Of a stretch of 64,000 nt of DNA, positions 43,445-51,826 are shown in pieces; within the stretch, counting starts at the first letter, position 1, and each line of letters starts with the position of its first letter. The notes below the pieces were generated by a model. The model was not told the origin of the DNA. It saw nothing but the letters and a program-made list of their open reading frames with translations, and made no database searches. The position numbers and the translations under genes were made by a program. The stretch comes from JBPOFM01 sp041391925 (lineage in GTDB: Bacteria > Bacteroidota > Bacteroidia > Flavobacteriales > Flavobacteriaceae): assembly GCA_041391925.1 (NCBI GenBank), contig JAWKNA010000009.1, positions 1 through 64,000 of the forward strand, read 5' to 3'.

Positions 43445-44302
43445 ATGATTTCCAAAGAACAATTCAATAAAGAAATAGAGTTGATAATTGCCAACGCTAT
43501 CCGTGAGGATGTAGGTGATGGCGACCACAGTTCGTTGGCATGCATTCCTGCCGATGCCAAAGGTAAGGCCAAATTGTTGGTCAAAGATGAAGGCATTATT
43601 GCAGGCGTAGAGTTTGCAAAACAGGTATTTGCGTATGTCGATAAAGATTTGAAAATGGAAGTTCTGATTGATGATGGCTCTGAAGTGCGATATGGCGATA
43701 TTGTCTTTTATGTTGAGGGTGCATCCCAATCTATCTTAAAAGCCGAACGTCTGGTGTTGAATGCCATGCAGCGCATGAGTGCCATTGCTACCAAAACTAA
43801 GGTGTTTGTGGATTTGCTCTATGGAACAAAAACCCAGATTTTGGATACTCGAAAAACAACGCCAGGCATTCGAGCGCTCGAGAAATGGGCTGTCAAAATA
43901 GGTGGTGGCGAAAATCATCGGTTTGCTTTGTATGACATGATTATGCTCAAAGACAACCATATCGATTTTGCTGGAGGAATCACAAAAGCAATCACCAAAA
44001 CCAAACAGTATCTGAAGGATCAAAATAAACATTTAAAAATCATCGTCGAAGCCAGAAATCTAGATGAGATTAAAGAAATACTGAAGAATGATGGTGTGTA
44101 CAGAATATTGATAGACAACTTCAGTTTTGAAGATACCCGAAAAGCAGTGGAATTGATTGGAGGCAAATGCCTCACAGAATCCTCCGGAGGCATCAATGAA
44201 CAAACGGCTCGAAAATATGCAGAATGTGGCGTTGATTTTATTTCTTCGGGAGCGTTGACACATTCTGTCTATAACATGGATTTGAGTCTAAAAGCGGTAT
44301 AA
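43445..44302 (+). CDS. nadC: nicotinate-nucleotide pyrophosphorylase (quinolinate phosphoribosyltransferase)
   Basis: Converts quinolinate and PRPP to nicotinate mononucleotide in NAD synthesis. The 285-residue protein has EDVGDGDHSSLACIP near residue 20, NAMQRMSAIATKT, DTRKTTPGIRALEKWAVKIGGGENHR (substrate-binding Arg/Lys/His cluster), LKDNHI, and ESSGGINEQTARKYAECGVDFIS (phosphate-binding). Length fits. Its stop is immediately followed by the ATG of the yihY-like gene, and that by priA, giving a gap-free three-gene run. Confidence 0.97.
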   Translation: MISKEQFNKEIELIIANAIREDVGDGDHSSLACIPADAKGKAKLLVKDEGIIAGVEFAKQVFAYVDKDLKMEVLIDDGSEVRYGDIVFYVEGASQSILKAERLVLNAMQRMSAIATKTKVFVDLLYGTKTQILDTRKTTPGIRALEKWAVKIGGGENHRFALYDMIMLKDNHIDFAGGITKAITKTKQYLKDQNKHLKIIVEARNLDEIKEILKNDGVYRILIDNFSFEDTRKAVELIGGKCLTESSGGINEQTARKYAECGVDFISSGALTHSVYNMDLSLKAV

Positions 44303-45283
44303 ATGTCTGAGGAAGCAAACGAAAATATTGAGGACGAAATCGAGGACAAACTCGAAAAACTTCCCATTATAAAATATGTTGTAAGACTTTTAAAAAGAAT
44401 AAAGTTGCCAGCCCTAGAGGGTTTGACACTTTATGCCTTTTTAAGATTTTATGGAAAAGGGATTGTCAAAGGTGCTGTCACATCAAGGGCAAGTGCCATT
44501 GCCTTTAGTTTTTTTACAGCCATTTTCCCTTTTTTGCTGTTTATCATTATCCTGATTCCTTACATTCCAGTCGATGGATTTGAATTAAAGTTTAGGGAGT
44601 TTCTCGATTCATTATTGCCACCACAAACATCGGATTTCTTTTTCAACAACATTTTTCAGAATATCTATACAGATGGGAATGCAGGATTGATTTCCACAGT
44701 TTTCCTATTGGCTTTATTTCTTATGGCCAATGGTATCAGCGCCTTATTTTCGGGTTTTGAAAGCTCGTATCACCAACAGTTGACACGCAGTGTGGTCAAG
44801 CAATATTTATTCTCCATTGGTGTCGCTCTTATTTTGGTGGTTTTATTGATTTTAACGATTGCCGTTTTAGGATATTTTCAAATTTATGTCATTCAAAGAT
44901 TGCTATATATTTTTGATAGACATGGGTACGAGACACAGCAACAAGGTATATTTATGGTGGCAGTGGCAAAATATGTTTTCTTTGTTATCATGGTCTATCT
45001 TGCCACAGCCACACTCTATTATTTTGGAACTAAAGAAGGGAGATATTCCAAATTCTTTTCGGCTGGAGCATTGTTGACCACAATTCTAATCATCGTTTTT
45101 TCGTATTTGTTTGGCATCTATGTGACATATTTTTCCACCTATAATGAGTTGTATGGTTCTATTGGTGCATTGTTGATTTTACTTTTCTATATTTGGTTGA
45201 ATTCCAATATTTTGTTGTTGGGTTTTGAATTGAATGCTACCATTCGACAATTGAGACGCCAAAACAACAAACCTGACCTTTAA
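44303..45283 (+). CDS. YihY/BrkB family inner-membrane protein
   Basis: The 326-residue protein begins with an acidic cytoplasmic stretch (EEANENIEDEIEDKLEK) and then six membrane helices of the YihY/virulence factor BrkB family: GAVTSRASAIAFSFFTAIFP as conserved first helix, then LLPPQTSDFF, GSIGALLILLFYIWLNSNILLLGFELNA as last helices. The family was once called RNase BN in error; the function remains unclear. It is translated with nadC and priA with no spacer bases. Confidence 0.93.
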   Translation: MSEEANENIEDEIEDKLEKLPIIKYVVRLLKRIKLPALEGLTLYAFLRFYGKGIVKGAVTSRASAIAFSFFTAIFPFLLFIIILIPYIPVDGFELKFREFLDSLLPPQTSDFFFNNIFQNIYTDGNAGLISTVFLLALFLMANGISALFSGFESSYHQQLTRSVVKQYLFSIGVALILVVLLILTIAVLGYFQIYVIQRLLYIFDRHGYETQQQGIFMVAVAKYVFFVIMVYLATATLYYFGTKEGRYSKFFSAGALLTTILIIVFSYLFGIYVTYFSTYNELYGSIGALLILLFYIWLNSNILLLGFELNATIRQLRRQNNKPDL

Positions 45284-47737
45284 ATGGGAAATTTCATTGA
45301 TGTTATATTGCCCATTCCTATTGAAAAATCCTTCACATATAGTGTTAATAAAGCTGAAGCTGATTTTTTGAAGATTGGAATGCGTGTCGCAGTCCCATTT
45401 GGAAAATCGAAGATTTATACAGCTATCGTTCATAAAATTCACAATCAAGAGCCTATCATTTATGAGGCAAAGGACATTGATCAGATTTTGGATGAAGTTC
45501 CAATAGTTACTCCAACACAATTAAAGCATTGGGAATGGATTGCTGATTATTATATGTGTACACTTGGGGAAGTGATGCGCGCGGCGTTGCCAAGTGCGTT
45601 TGTCCTCGAAAGCGAAACGGTCATCAGTAAAAACAATGAAAATGTACTGAATGATGAAGTTTTAAAGGATGATGAATTTTTAGTTTACGAAGCCCTTCAC
45701 CATCAAACCTCGCTCAAGATTCAGGATATCATGGGCATTTTGGACCAAAAAAATGTTTTGCCAGTCATTAAACGTTTGCTCGAAAGGGATGCTATTTCGG
45801 TTCAAGAGGAAGTCTATGAAAAATACAAACCGAAACTAGTTCGTTTTGTGAAGCTACATGTTTCTTATACTTCACAAGAAAAATTGCAACAGTTGATGGA
45901 AGAGTTGAGCAATGCACCAAAGCAACGTGATGTCGTAATGACTTTGTTTTCCATTTCTGCCAAAACAAAAAAACCAATCAAGATTACGGATTTAGTTGAA
46001 GAGAGCGATGCATCGGCGACCATCATCAAAACCCTGATTGATAAAGGAATTCTTGAAGAATATCACATTCAAAAAGATAGAATTGAATATTCAGGAGCTG
46101 ATAATGAAGAGTCTAAACATTTAAATAGTCACCAAGAGAAAGCTTTGGAAGATATCAAAACCGCATTTGAATCACAAAATGTTGTTTTACTGCATGGTGT
46201 CACTTCCTCCGGAAAAACAGAAGTCTATGTCAAATTAATTGAAGATGTGATTGCCAAAGGGAAACAAGTGTTATATCTGTTGCCAGAAATTGCATTGACC
46301 ACTCAATTGGTCACGCGTTTGCAGACGTATTTCGGTGAAAAGGTATCTGTGTTTCATTCGCGTTATTCTTCGCATGAACGTGTTGAGGTATGGTACAATG
46401 TATTGAACAACGAATCGAAGGCGCAAATCATTTTAGGTGCGCGTTCGTCCATTTTTTTGCCGTTTAAGAATTTAGGGTTGATTATCGTGGATGAAGAACA
46501 TGAATCGTCCTTTAAACAATTTGACCCAGCACCTCGTTATCATGCACGCGATGCTGCGATTGTTTTAGCAAATTTATTTAAGAGTAAAACACTTTTGGGT
46601 TCCGCCACACCAAGTTTGGAAAGCTACTACAATGCCCAACAGAATAAATATGGTTTGGTAGAAATCAATTACCGTTTTAATGAGGTGCTGATGCCAGAGA
46701 TTGAACTGGTGGATTTGGCAGATAAATACAAACGCAAACGTATGAAAGGTCATTTTAGCGATCGAATGTTGGAAGAAATGACGGAAGCTTTACAGGATGG
46801 CCATCAAATCATTTTGTTTCAAAATAGACGAGGGTTTTCTCCAATTGTAGAATGCAATACTTGTGGACATTCGCCGCAATGCCCCAATTGTGATGTGAGT
46901 TTGACTTATCATCAATATCGCAATCAGTTGCGCTGCCATTATTGTAGTTACAATACTGCGATGCTACAAAACTGTCAAGCTTGCGGCAGCAACGAACTGG
47001 ATAGTAAAGGTTTTGGCACCGAGCAAATAGAGGATGAGGTGAAAGCCTTATTCCCAGACCATAAAGTCGCTCGCATGGATTTGGACACCACACGCGGAAA
47101 ATATGGTTATGAAAAAATAATAACGGCATTTAAACAACAGGAAATCGATATTTTGGTCGGTACACAAATGCTCACCAAAGGGTTGGATTTTCGGAATGTA
47201 AAACTCGTAGGCATCATGAATGCGGATAATTTGCTCAACTTTCCAGATTTTAGGGCTCATGAACGTAGTTTTCAATTGATGCTGCAAGTGTCGGGACGCG
47301 CTGGACGGACTGATGAACGAGGAAAGGTGTTGATTCAAACCTACAATCCGTATCATCGAATTTTACAACAGGTATCTGTAAATAATTATGCAGAAATGTA
47401 CAAGGAGCAGATGGAAGAACGCTACACCTATAAATATCCGCCAATCTTCCGATTGATTAAAATTACTTTAAAGCATAAAGATTATAATAAAGTGAATATG
47501 GGAGCCGACTGGTTTGCAAAATCGCTTCGTCAAACCTTTAAGAACAATGTTTTAGGACCAGAATTTCCACCTGTATCACGAATTCGTAATCAGTATTTGA
47601 TAAATATCCTTGTCAAGATTCCACCGCAACAATCGCTTCCCAAAACGAAAGAGGTCATTTCAAAAATCAATAATAGCTTTATAAGCGTTAAGGATTTTAG
47701 GCCAATTCGGGTGATTGTGAATGTGGACAATTATTAA
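45284..47737 (+). CDS. priA: primosomal replication restart helicase PriA
   Basis: Superfamily 2 helicase that reloads the replisome at stalled forks. The 817-residue protein has the N-terminal 3'-DNA binding domain (IDVILPIPIEKSFTYSVN), Walker A GVTSSGKTEVY (about residue 306), the DEEHESSF box, a Cys-rich zinc-binding region (CNTCGHSPQCPNCDVS, then CHYCS and CQACGS) inserted between motifs, and QVSGRAGR motif VI. It is somewhat longer than the E. coli protein (732). Eight Cys in the zinc region look complete. A hairpin terminator follows. Confidence 0.97.
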   Translation: MGNFIDVILPIPIEKSFTYSVNKAEADFLKIGMRVAVPFGKSKIYTAIVHKIHNQEPIIYEAKDIDQILDEVPIVTPTQLKHWEWIADYYMCTLGEVMRAALPSAFVLESETVISKNNENVLNDEVLKDDEFLVYEALHHQTSLKIQDIMGILDQKNVLPVIKRLLERDAISVQEEVYEKYKPKLVRFVKLHVSYTSQEKLQQLMEELSNAPKQRDVVMTLFSISAKTKKPIKITDLVEESDASATIIKTLIDKGILEEYHIQKDRIEYSGADNEESKHLNSHQEKALEDIKTAFESQNVVLLHGVTSSGKTEVYVKLIEDVIAKGKQVLYLLPEIALTTQLVTRLQTYFGEKVSVFHSRYSSHERVEVWYNVLNNESKAQIILGARSSIFLPFKNLGLIIVDEEHESSFKQFDPAPRYHARDAAIVLANLFKSKTLLGSATPSLESYYNAQQNKYGLVEINYRFNEVLMPEIELVDLADKYKRKRMKGHFSDRMLEEMTEALQDGHQIILFQNRRGFSPIVECNTCGHSPQCPNCDVSLTYHQYRNQLRCHYCSYNTAMLQNCQACGSNELDSKGFGTEQIEDEVKALFPDHKVARMDLDTTRGKYGYEKIITAFKQQEIDILVGTQMLTKGLDFRNVKLVGIMNADNLLNFPDFRAHERSFQLMLQVSGRAGRTDERGKVLIQTYNPYHRILQQVSVNNYAEMYKEQMEERYTYKYPPIFRLIKITLKHKDYNKVNMGADWFAKSLRQTFKNNVLGPEFPPVSRIRNQYLINILVKIPPQQSLPKTKEVISKINNSFISVKDFRPIRVIVNVDNY

Positions 47738-47750
47738 GTTAAAGATGGAT

Positions 47751-47780
47751 AAAAAATCCCGCTATGATGCGGGATTTTTT
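47751..47780. terminator. terminator after priA
   Basis: Twelve-bp stem AAAAAATCCCGC / GCGGGATTTTTT around TATGAT, symmetrical so it can serve priA and the converging LytTR regulator. Confidence 0.92.
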
Positions 47781-47797
47781 TATAAAAAAGTATTTTT

Positions 47798-48493
47798 TTA
47801 AATGTTGTTCAGTGCTTCCACCAAATCCGATTTTTTATTTCGGCTCAATGGGATTTCATAGGCGCCAACTTCAACATTCTTGCTGTTGAATCGGTCCACT
47901 TTGTCGAGATTGACAATATAGGATTTATGAATTCTCAAGAATTTACCTTCAGGCAATTCACTTTCAAAAGCTTTCATCGTCGAAAGAACTACAAGACTGT
48001 TTTCTTCAGTCACCAATTTCACATAGTCACCAAGTGCTTCAATCCATTTAATGTCTTTAATATATACTTTACGTTTTTTGAGATTGCTCTTCACGAAGAT
48101 GTGTTCACCATCAGTTTCATTAAAATCGAGTTTTAATTTGTGTTGTTCTAGGGCTTTCTCAACAGCGGTATTAAAACGTTCTCTAGTAATGGGTTTTTGA
48201 AGATAATCCGTCGCATCATAATTGAACGCCTTGAATGCATATTCCGTTTTACCAGTCACAAAAATAATTTGGGGTTTATTGTTGAGCACATCCAGTAATT
48301 CGAAACCATTCAAAACAGGCATTTCAATATCCAGAAAGATAAGATCGACCTTGTGGGTATTCAGGCCATTCTTTGTTTCTAGAGCGCTACTATATTCTGC
48401 AATAAGGTTAAGTGAAGAATGATTTTCAATTAACTTTACTATCGATAGACGTTGTATCGCAGAATCATCAACTACTACACAGTTTAAAGTCAT
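47798..48493 (-). CDS. LytTR-type response regulator (orphan)
   Basis: The 231-residue protein (from ATG 48493, MTLNCVVVDDSAIQRLSIV) has a receiver domain with DD near residue 8-9, phospho-Asp in LIFLDIEMPVLNG, the conserved Thr/Lys pair (FVTGKTEYAF, LQKPI), and a C-terminal LytTR DNA-binding domain (FVKSNLKKRKVYIKDIKWIEA with LGDYVKL, FLRIHKSYIVNLDKV). An in-frame start at 48562 would give 23 residues without family likeness. No histidine kinase lies next to it. Confidence 0.93.
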   Translation of the reverse strand: MTLNCVVVDDSAIQRLSIVKLIENHSSLNLIAEYSSALETKNGLNTHKVDLIFLDIEMPVLNGFELLDVLNNKPQIIFVTGKTEYAFKAFNYDATDYLQKPITRERFNTAVEKALEQHKLKLDFNETDGEHIFVKSNLKKRKVYIKDIKWIEALGDYVKLVTEENSLVVLSTMKAFESELPEGKFLRIHKSYIVNLDKVDRFNSKNVEVGAYEIPLSRNKKSDLVEALNNI

Positions 48494-48630
48494 AACATTA
48501 TTGTTTATTAGGTTAAGATATCGACAATAGTACGAAAAATTCGGATAAAAACCAAAAAACATCGTTAAACTGTTTAATTTAACAAAATTTTAACACATTC
48601 AAAATATCCAAATATTTCATATCAAATATA

Positions 48631-48661
48631 TTGCCTTAATTGGAAATAATGTGTATTTTTG
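48631..48661 (+). promoter_or_regulatory. Bacteroidetes promoter of the rpsF operon
   Basis: TTG at 48631-48633, 20 bases, then TATTTTTG at 48654-48661. Transcription would begin near 48668, giving a 25-base leader before the rpsF ATG. This also disfavours the in-frame start at 48651. Confidence 0.7.
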
Positions 48662-48692
48662 CACCCAATTTTTAATAATAAATACAATTTTT

Positions 48693-49031
48693 ATGAATCA
48701 TTATGAAACTGTTTTCATCTTAAATCCCGTTTTATCTGACACACAGATAAAGGAAACAGTAGAGAAATACGAAGATTTTCTTGTTTCTAGAGGTGCTAAG
48801 ATGATATCAAAAGAAGATTGGGGCTTGAAAAAACTTGCATACCCAATCCAGAACAAAAAAAGTGGATTTTACCACTTGTTTGAGTACACCGTTGACGGTG
48901 AAGTCATCAGCCCGCTAGAGGTAGAGTTTAGACGTGACGAGCGTTTTATGCGTTATTTGACCGTTAAATTGGACAAACATGCTATTGCTTGGGCTGAAAA
49001 AAGAAGAACTAAAAACAAACAAAAAGCGTAA
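48693..49031 (+). CDS. rpsF: 30S ribosomal protein S6
   Basis: The 112-residue protein begins MNHYETVFILNPVLSDTQIK and shows the S6 core (EDFLVSRGAKMISKEDWGLKK, AYPIQNKKSGFYHLFEY) and RRDERFMRYLTVKLDKH. It binds 16S rRNA together with S18. I chose ATG 48693; an upstream start at 48651 lies within the -7 box. The order rpsF-rpsR-rplI is the usual operon, here with two and twelve-base gaps. Confidence 0.98.
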   Translation: MNHYETVFILNPVLSDTQIKETVEKYEDFLVSRGAKMISKEDWGLKKLAYPIQNKKSGFYHLFEYTVDGEVISPLEVEFRRDERFMRYLTVKLDKHAIAWAEKRRTKNKQKA

Positions 49032-49033
49032 TT

Positions 49034-49330
49034 ATGTCATCTATAGAACAACAAGCTAAAGGAAAAAAAGATGGTGAGATCAGGTATCTTACACCATTGA
49101 ATATTGATACGAGCAAGTCCAAAAAATATTGCCGTTTCAAAAAATCGGGCATTAAATATGTTGATTACAAAGATGCTGATTGGTTATTGAACTTTGTTAA
49201 TGAGCAAGGAAAGTTGTTGCCAAGACGTTTGACAGGAACTTCATTAAAATATCAAAGAAAAGTATCTACTGCAGTAAAAAGAGCGCGTCACCTTGCGTTG
49301 ATGCCTTATGTAGCAGATTTATTAAAATAA
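49034..49330 (+). CDS. rpsR: 30S ribosomal protein S18
   Basis: The 98-residue protein has the S18 core YCRFKKSGIKYVDYKDADWL, the LLPRRLTGTSLKYQRKVS rRNA-binding motif, and the ARHLALMPYVADLLK end. An N-terminal extension (SSIEQQAKGKKDGEIRYL) is longer than in E. coli but normal for flavobacteria. It binds as a heterodimer with S6, whose gene is two bases upstream. Confidence 0.98.
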   Translation: MSSIEQQAKGKKDGEIRYLTPLNIDTSKSKKYCRFKKSGIKYVDYKDADWLLNFVNEQGKLLPRRLTGTSLKYQRKVSTAVKRARHLALMPYVADLLK

Positions 49331-49342
49331 AAAATCATAACT

Positions 49343-49804
49343 ATGGAACTTATATTAAAACAAGACGTTGAAAATTTAGGATTTAAAGACGATATTGTAA
49401 CAGTTAAGAACGGTTATGGTAGAAATTTTTTAATTCCTCAAAAGCAGGCAGTCATGGCGACGCCTTCTGCAAAGAAAGTTTTGGCCGAAACTTTAAAGCA
49501 AAGAGCTTTTAAAGAGAAAAAAGTGATTGAGGAAGCTCAAAAAACAGCTGAAGCCATAAAAGCATTGGAAATCAAGATTCCTGCAAATGCTGGAACTGGA
49601 GCTGCTGCTGGTGCTAAATTGTTTGGCTCTGTATCCAATATCGATTTGGCAAATGCATTGAGCGAAGCTGGCCACTCAGTTGATAAAAAATACATTGCTA
49701 TCAATGGTGGAACTATCAAACGTTTGGGACAGTATGACGCTGTCATCAGATTGCACAGAGATGTAACTGTAGATTTGACTTTTGAAGTTGTAGCTGAAGC
49801 TTAA
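49343..49804 (+). CDS. rplI: 50S ribosomal protein L9
   Basis: The 153-residue protein has the N-terminal domain with LILKQDVENLGFKDDIVTVK and GYGRNFLIPQKQAV, a long connecting helix (AETLKQRAFKEKKVIEEAQK) and the C-terminal domain (GTGAAAGAKLFGSVSNIDLA, VIRLHRDVTVDLTFEV). It is the last gene of the operon and is followed by a strong terminator. Confidence 0.98.
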   Translation: MELILKQDVENLGFKDDIVTVKNGYGRNFLIPQKQAVMATPSAKKVLAETLKQRAFKEKKVIEEAQKTAEAIKALEIKIPANAGTGAAAGAKLFGSVSNIDLANALSEAGHSVDKKYIAINGGTIKRLGQYDAVIRLHRDVTVDLTFEVVAEA

Positions 49805-49823
49805 TATTCAAAATAAATTTTTT

Positions 49824-49856
49824 AAAAGCCTCAACCAACATTGAGGCTTTTTCATT
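49824..49856 (+). terminator. terminator of the rpsF-rpsR-rplI operon
   Basis: Stem AAAGCCTCAA / TTGAGGCTTT with a six-base loop and T-rich tail. Confidence 0.9.
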
Positions 49857-49898
49857 TTTTCGGATTTTCGCTTTGCGCAAATCAAACCAATTTTTTTT

Positions 49899-50375
49899 AT
49901 GAAATATACACGACTTACCAAAGAACAATTTGAAGAGCTGCACAAAGAGTTTATCAATTTTTTGGCAACACAATCCATTACAGCAGAAGAATGGACAGAT
50001 ATCAAACAAAATAAACCTGAAGTTGCCGAGCAGGAATTGGATGTTTTTAGCGATTTGGTTTGGGAAGGTGTTTTAGGACAAGTAAAATACCTTGAGCATA
50101 TTTCGGCGCATCAAATGCATTTATTTCAATTAAAAGAAGATATGATGCAACTCATTGCCATTAAAATCAAGAATGAAGCAACAGATTTGACAACCACAGA
50201 GGGATTTGATTGGTTCAGAAATAATGTATTGTCTGATGATGTCGAGTTTTTGACCGCCAACAAATCTTACACAGACGATAAGCTTTTGGATAAGTTCAAA
50301 CTGATTCAGCAAGGTGCCGTCATCACAAAAGGGGAGTTGTTTCGATATTTTGAGAAATTGGTGATGAAGAATTAG
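49899..50375 (+). CDS. DUF6495 family protein
   Basis: The 158-residue soluble protein begins MKYTRLTKEQFEELHKEFIN followed by FLATQSITAEEWTDIKQN and continues EQELDVFSDLVWEGVLGQVKY. I recall this as DUF6495, a flavobacterial family usually found directly after rplI. No catalytic motif is visible and the function is unknown. Its all-helical first half suggests a protein-interaction role, but that is a guess. Confidence 0.8.
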   Translation: MKYTRLTKEQFEELHKEFINFLATQSITAEEWTDIKQNKPEVAEQELDVFSDLVWEGVLGQVKYLEHISAHQMHLFQLKEDMMQLIAIKIKNEATDLTTTEGFDWFRNNVLSDDVEFLTANKSYTDDKLLDKFKLIQQGAVITKGELFRYFEKLVMKN

Positions 50376-50418
50376 TCTTATGTCTTGATTCTAGAAGCGC
50401 AGCGGTCTAATTATCTAT

Positions 50419-51660
50419 TTATTCATACCTCAAAGATTCCACAGGGTCTAATCTGGCAGCTTTAACAGCAGGAAGTAATCCTGCAACGATAGCCACAATA
50501 AATGCAATGGTAAAGGCACTGAACATTGCCAGCCAAGGAGTGGTAAATTGAAATTTTGCCAAGGAGGCAAACAAATATCCGACCGATACTCCCAGAATAA
50601 TTCCCGTAATACCTCCAAATTGCCCAATGATGATGGCTTCCATAAAAAATTGGGTAGCAATAGTTTTCTTTTTGGCACCCAGCGCTTTACGTACACCGAT
50701 TTCTCGGGTTCTTTCAGTCACCGAAACAAATAAAATGTTCATCAGGGCAATAGAAGAACCGGTTATGGTAATGATACTGATAATCCAGGCAGCCATATAA
50801 AGATATTGGGTGATGTCTGCAATTCTATTAATCAAATCGTCACTACGTTCTATGCCAAAGTTATTTTCCTCAACGGGATTCAATCCTCTCACATTCCTAA
50901 AGGTCAAAATAGCATCATCCTGTGCGCCCTCAAGCATATCTTTATGGTCCGTTTTAATGCTTATATTATAATTGATATCAGGCTGTGTGAACAATGAACG
51001 TGCTTTTTGTAATGGAATAAAAACTCTCAAATCCTGATTGTTCCCGAAGGTGGAGCCTTTTGATTTCAGCACGCCGACCACCTTAAATTTTGCACCTCTG
51101 ATGCTGATGGTCTTATTGATCGGATTCACTCCCGACAAAACCGATTTGACAAGGTCGCTTCCAATGATACAGACATTCGTGTTATTGAGCACATCGAAGT
51201 AATTGAGTTCACGGCCATCACTGATTTCCAACCCTGAATTTTGGATATAATTCTCATTGATTCCCAAAACACTCACCTCAGGATCGGTCTTTTTGTTCTC
51301 ATATTTTACTTCAGCGTTACCAGTTCCAACAAAAGATATGGATGTTTTTGTAAATGGAAATTTATAATTGTCCTCAAATGCCTTTACTTCTGTATAACTG
51401 ATGATGGGATTTATTTTTTGTGCTTCACTGCTACTTTGTCGTTGCGCCGTGAATTCGTATCTCTGGATGTTAAATGTATTGGCTCCCATGGATGCAAAAT
51501 TTCCCGTGATACTATTTTCAAGGGAATTAACGGCCGTCAATATACCGACCAATGCTGTGATACCAATGGCAATGATCAAAACAGTAAGGATGGTACGTAG
51601 TTTTTGGGTTTTGATAGATCCAAAGGCAATGCGGATATTTTCCCGAAACAATGAAAACAT
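50419..51660 (-). CDS. ABC transporter permease (FtsX/MacB fold)
   Basis: The 413-residue protein has four membrane helices: one at the N-terminus (about 20-45, TILTVLIIAIGITALVGIL) and three near the C-terminus (285-315, 335-365, 375-400), with a large periplasmic MacB-type domain between (residues 50-280). The last helices hold RTREIGVRKALGAKKKTIATQF, the FtsX-domain coupling motif. It should work with a LolD/MacB-type ATPase; none is adjacent, but one lies at 38901-39584. Export of a lipoprotein, peptide or small molecule is possible. Confidence 0.9.
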   Translation of the reverse strand: MFSLFRENIRIAFGSIKTQKLRTILTVLIIAIGITALVGILTAVNSLENSITGNFASMGANTFNIQRYEFTAQRQSSSEAQKINPIISYTEVKAFEDNYKFPFTKTSISFVGTGNAEVKYENKKTDPEVSVLGINENYIQNSGLEISDGRELNYFDVLNNTNVCIIGSDLVKSVLSGVNPINKTISIRGAKFKVVGVLKSKGSTFGNNQDLRVFIPLQKARSLFTQPDINYNISIKTDHKDMLEGAQDDAILTFRNVRGLNPVEENNFGIERSDDLINRIADITQYLYMAAWIISIITITGSSIALMNILFVSVTERTREIGVRKALGAKKKTIATQFFMEAIIIGQFGGITGIILGVSVGYLFASLAKFQFTTPWLAMFSAFTIAFIVAIVAGLLPAVKAARLDPVESLRYE

Positions 51661-51766
51661 GAAGTCTTGTTTTTTATGGTATGATTGATAGTAAAGTAAG
51701 TCTATAAAAGCTCCATAAAGTTACTATAAAATTGAAATAACTTGTGACTGCCTTTGAAAATTGTGA

Positions 51767-51774
51767 TATTTTTG
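51767..51774 (+). promoter_or_regulatory. Bacteroidetes -7 box of hisS
   Basis: TATTTTTG fits TAnnTTTG. Transcription would begin near 51781, so the hairpin at 51803-51820 would be in the 5' untranslated region of hisS. Confidence 0.5.
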
Positions 51775-51802
51775 TTTGATATTTTGTATAACTTAAATGA
51801 GA

Positions 51803-51820
51803 TTCCCACTTTCGTGGGAA
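51803..51820 (+). repeat. REP-like hairpin in the hisS leader
   Basis: Perfect 7-bp stem TTCCCAC / GTGGGAA with a TTTC loop, six bases before the hisS start codon. Its ATTCCC...GGGAA form resembles short palindromic elements scattered in flavobacterial and other genomes. It could also regulate translation. Confidence 0.55.
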
Positions 51821-51826
51821 GTGAAC

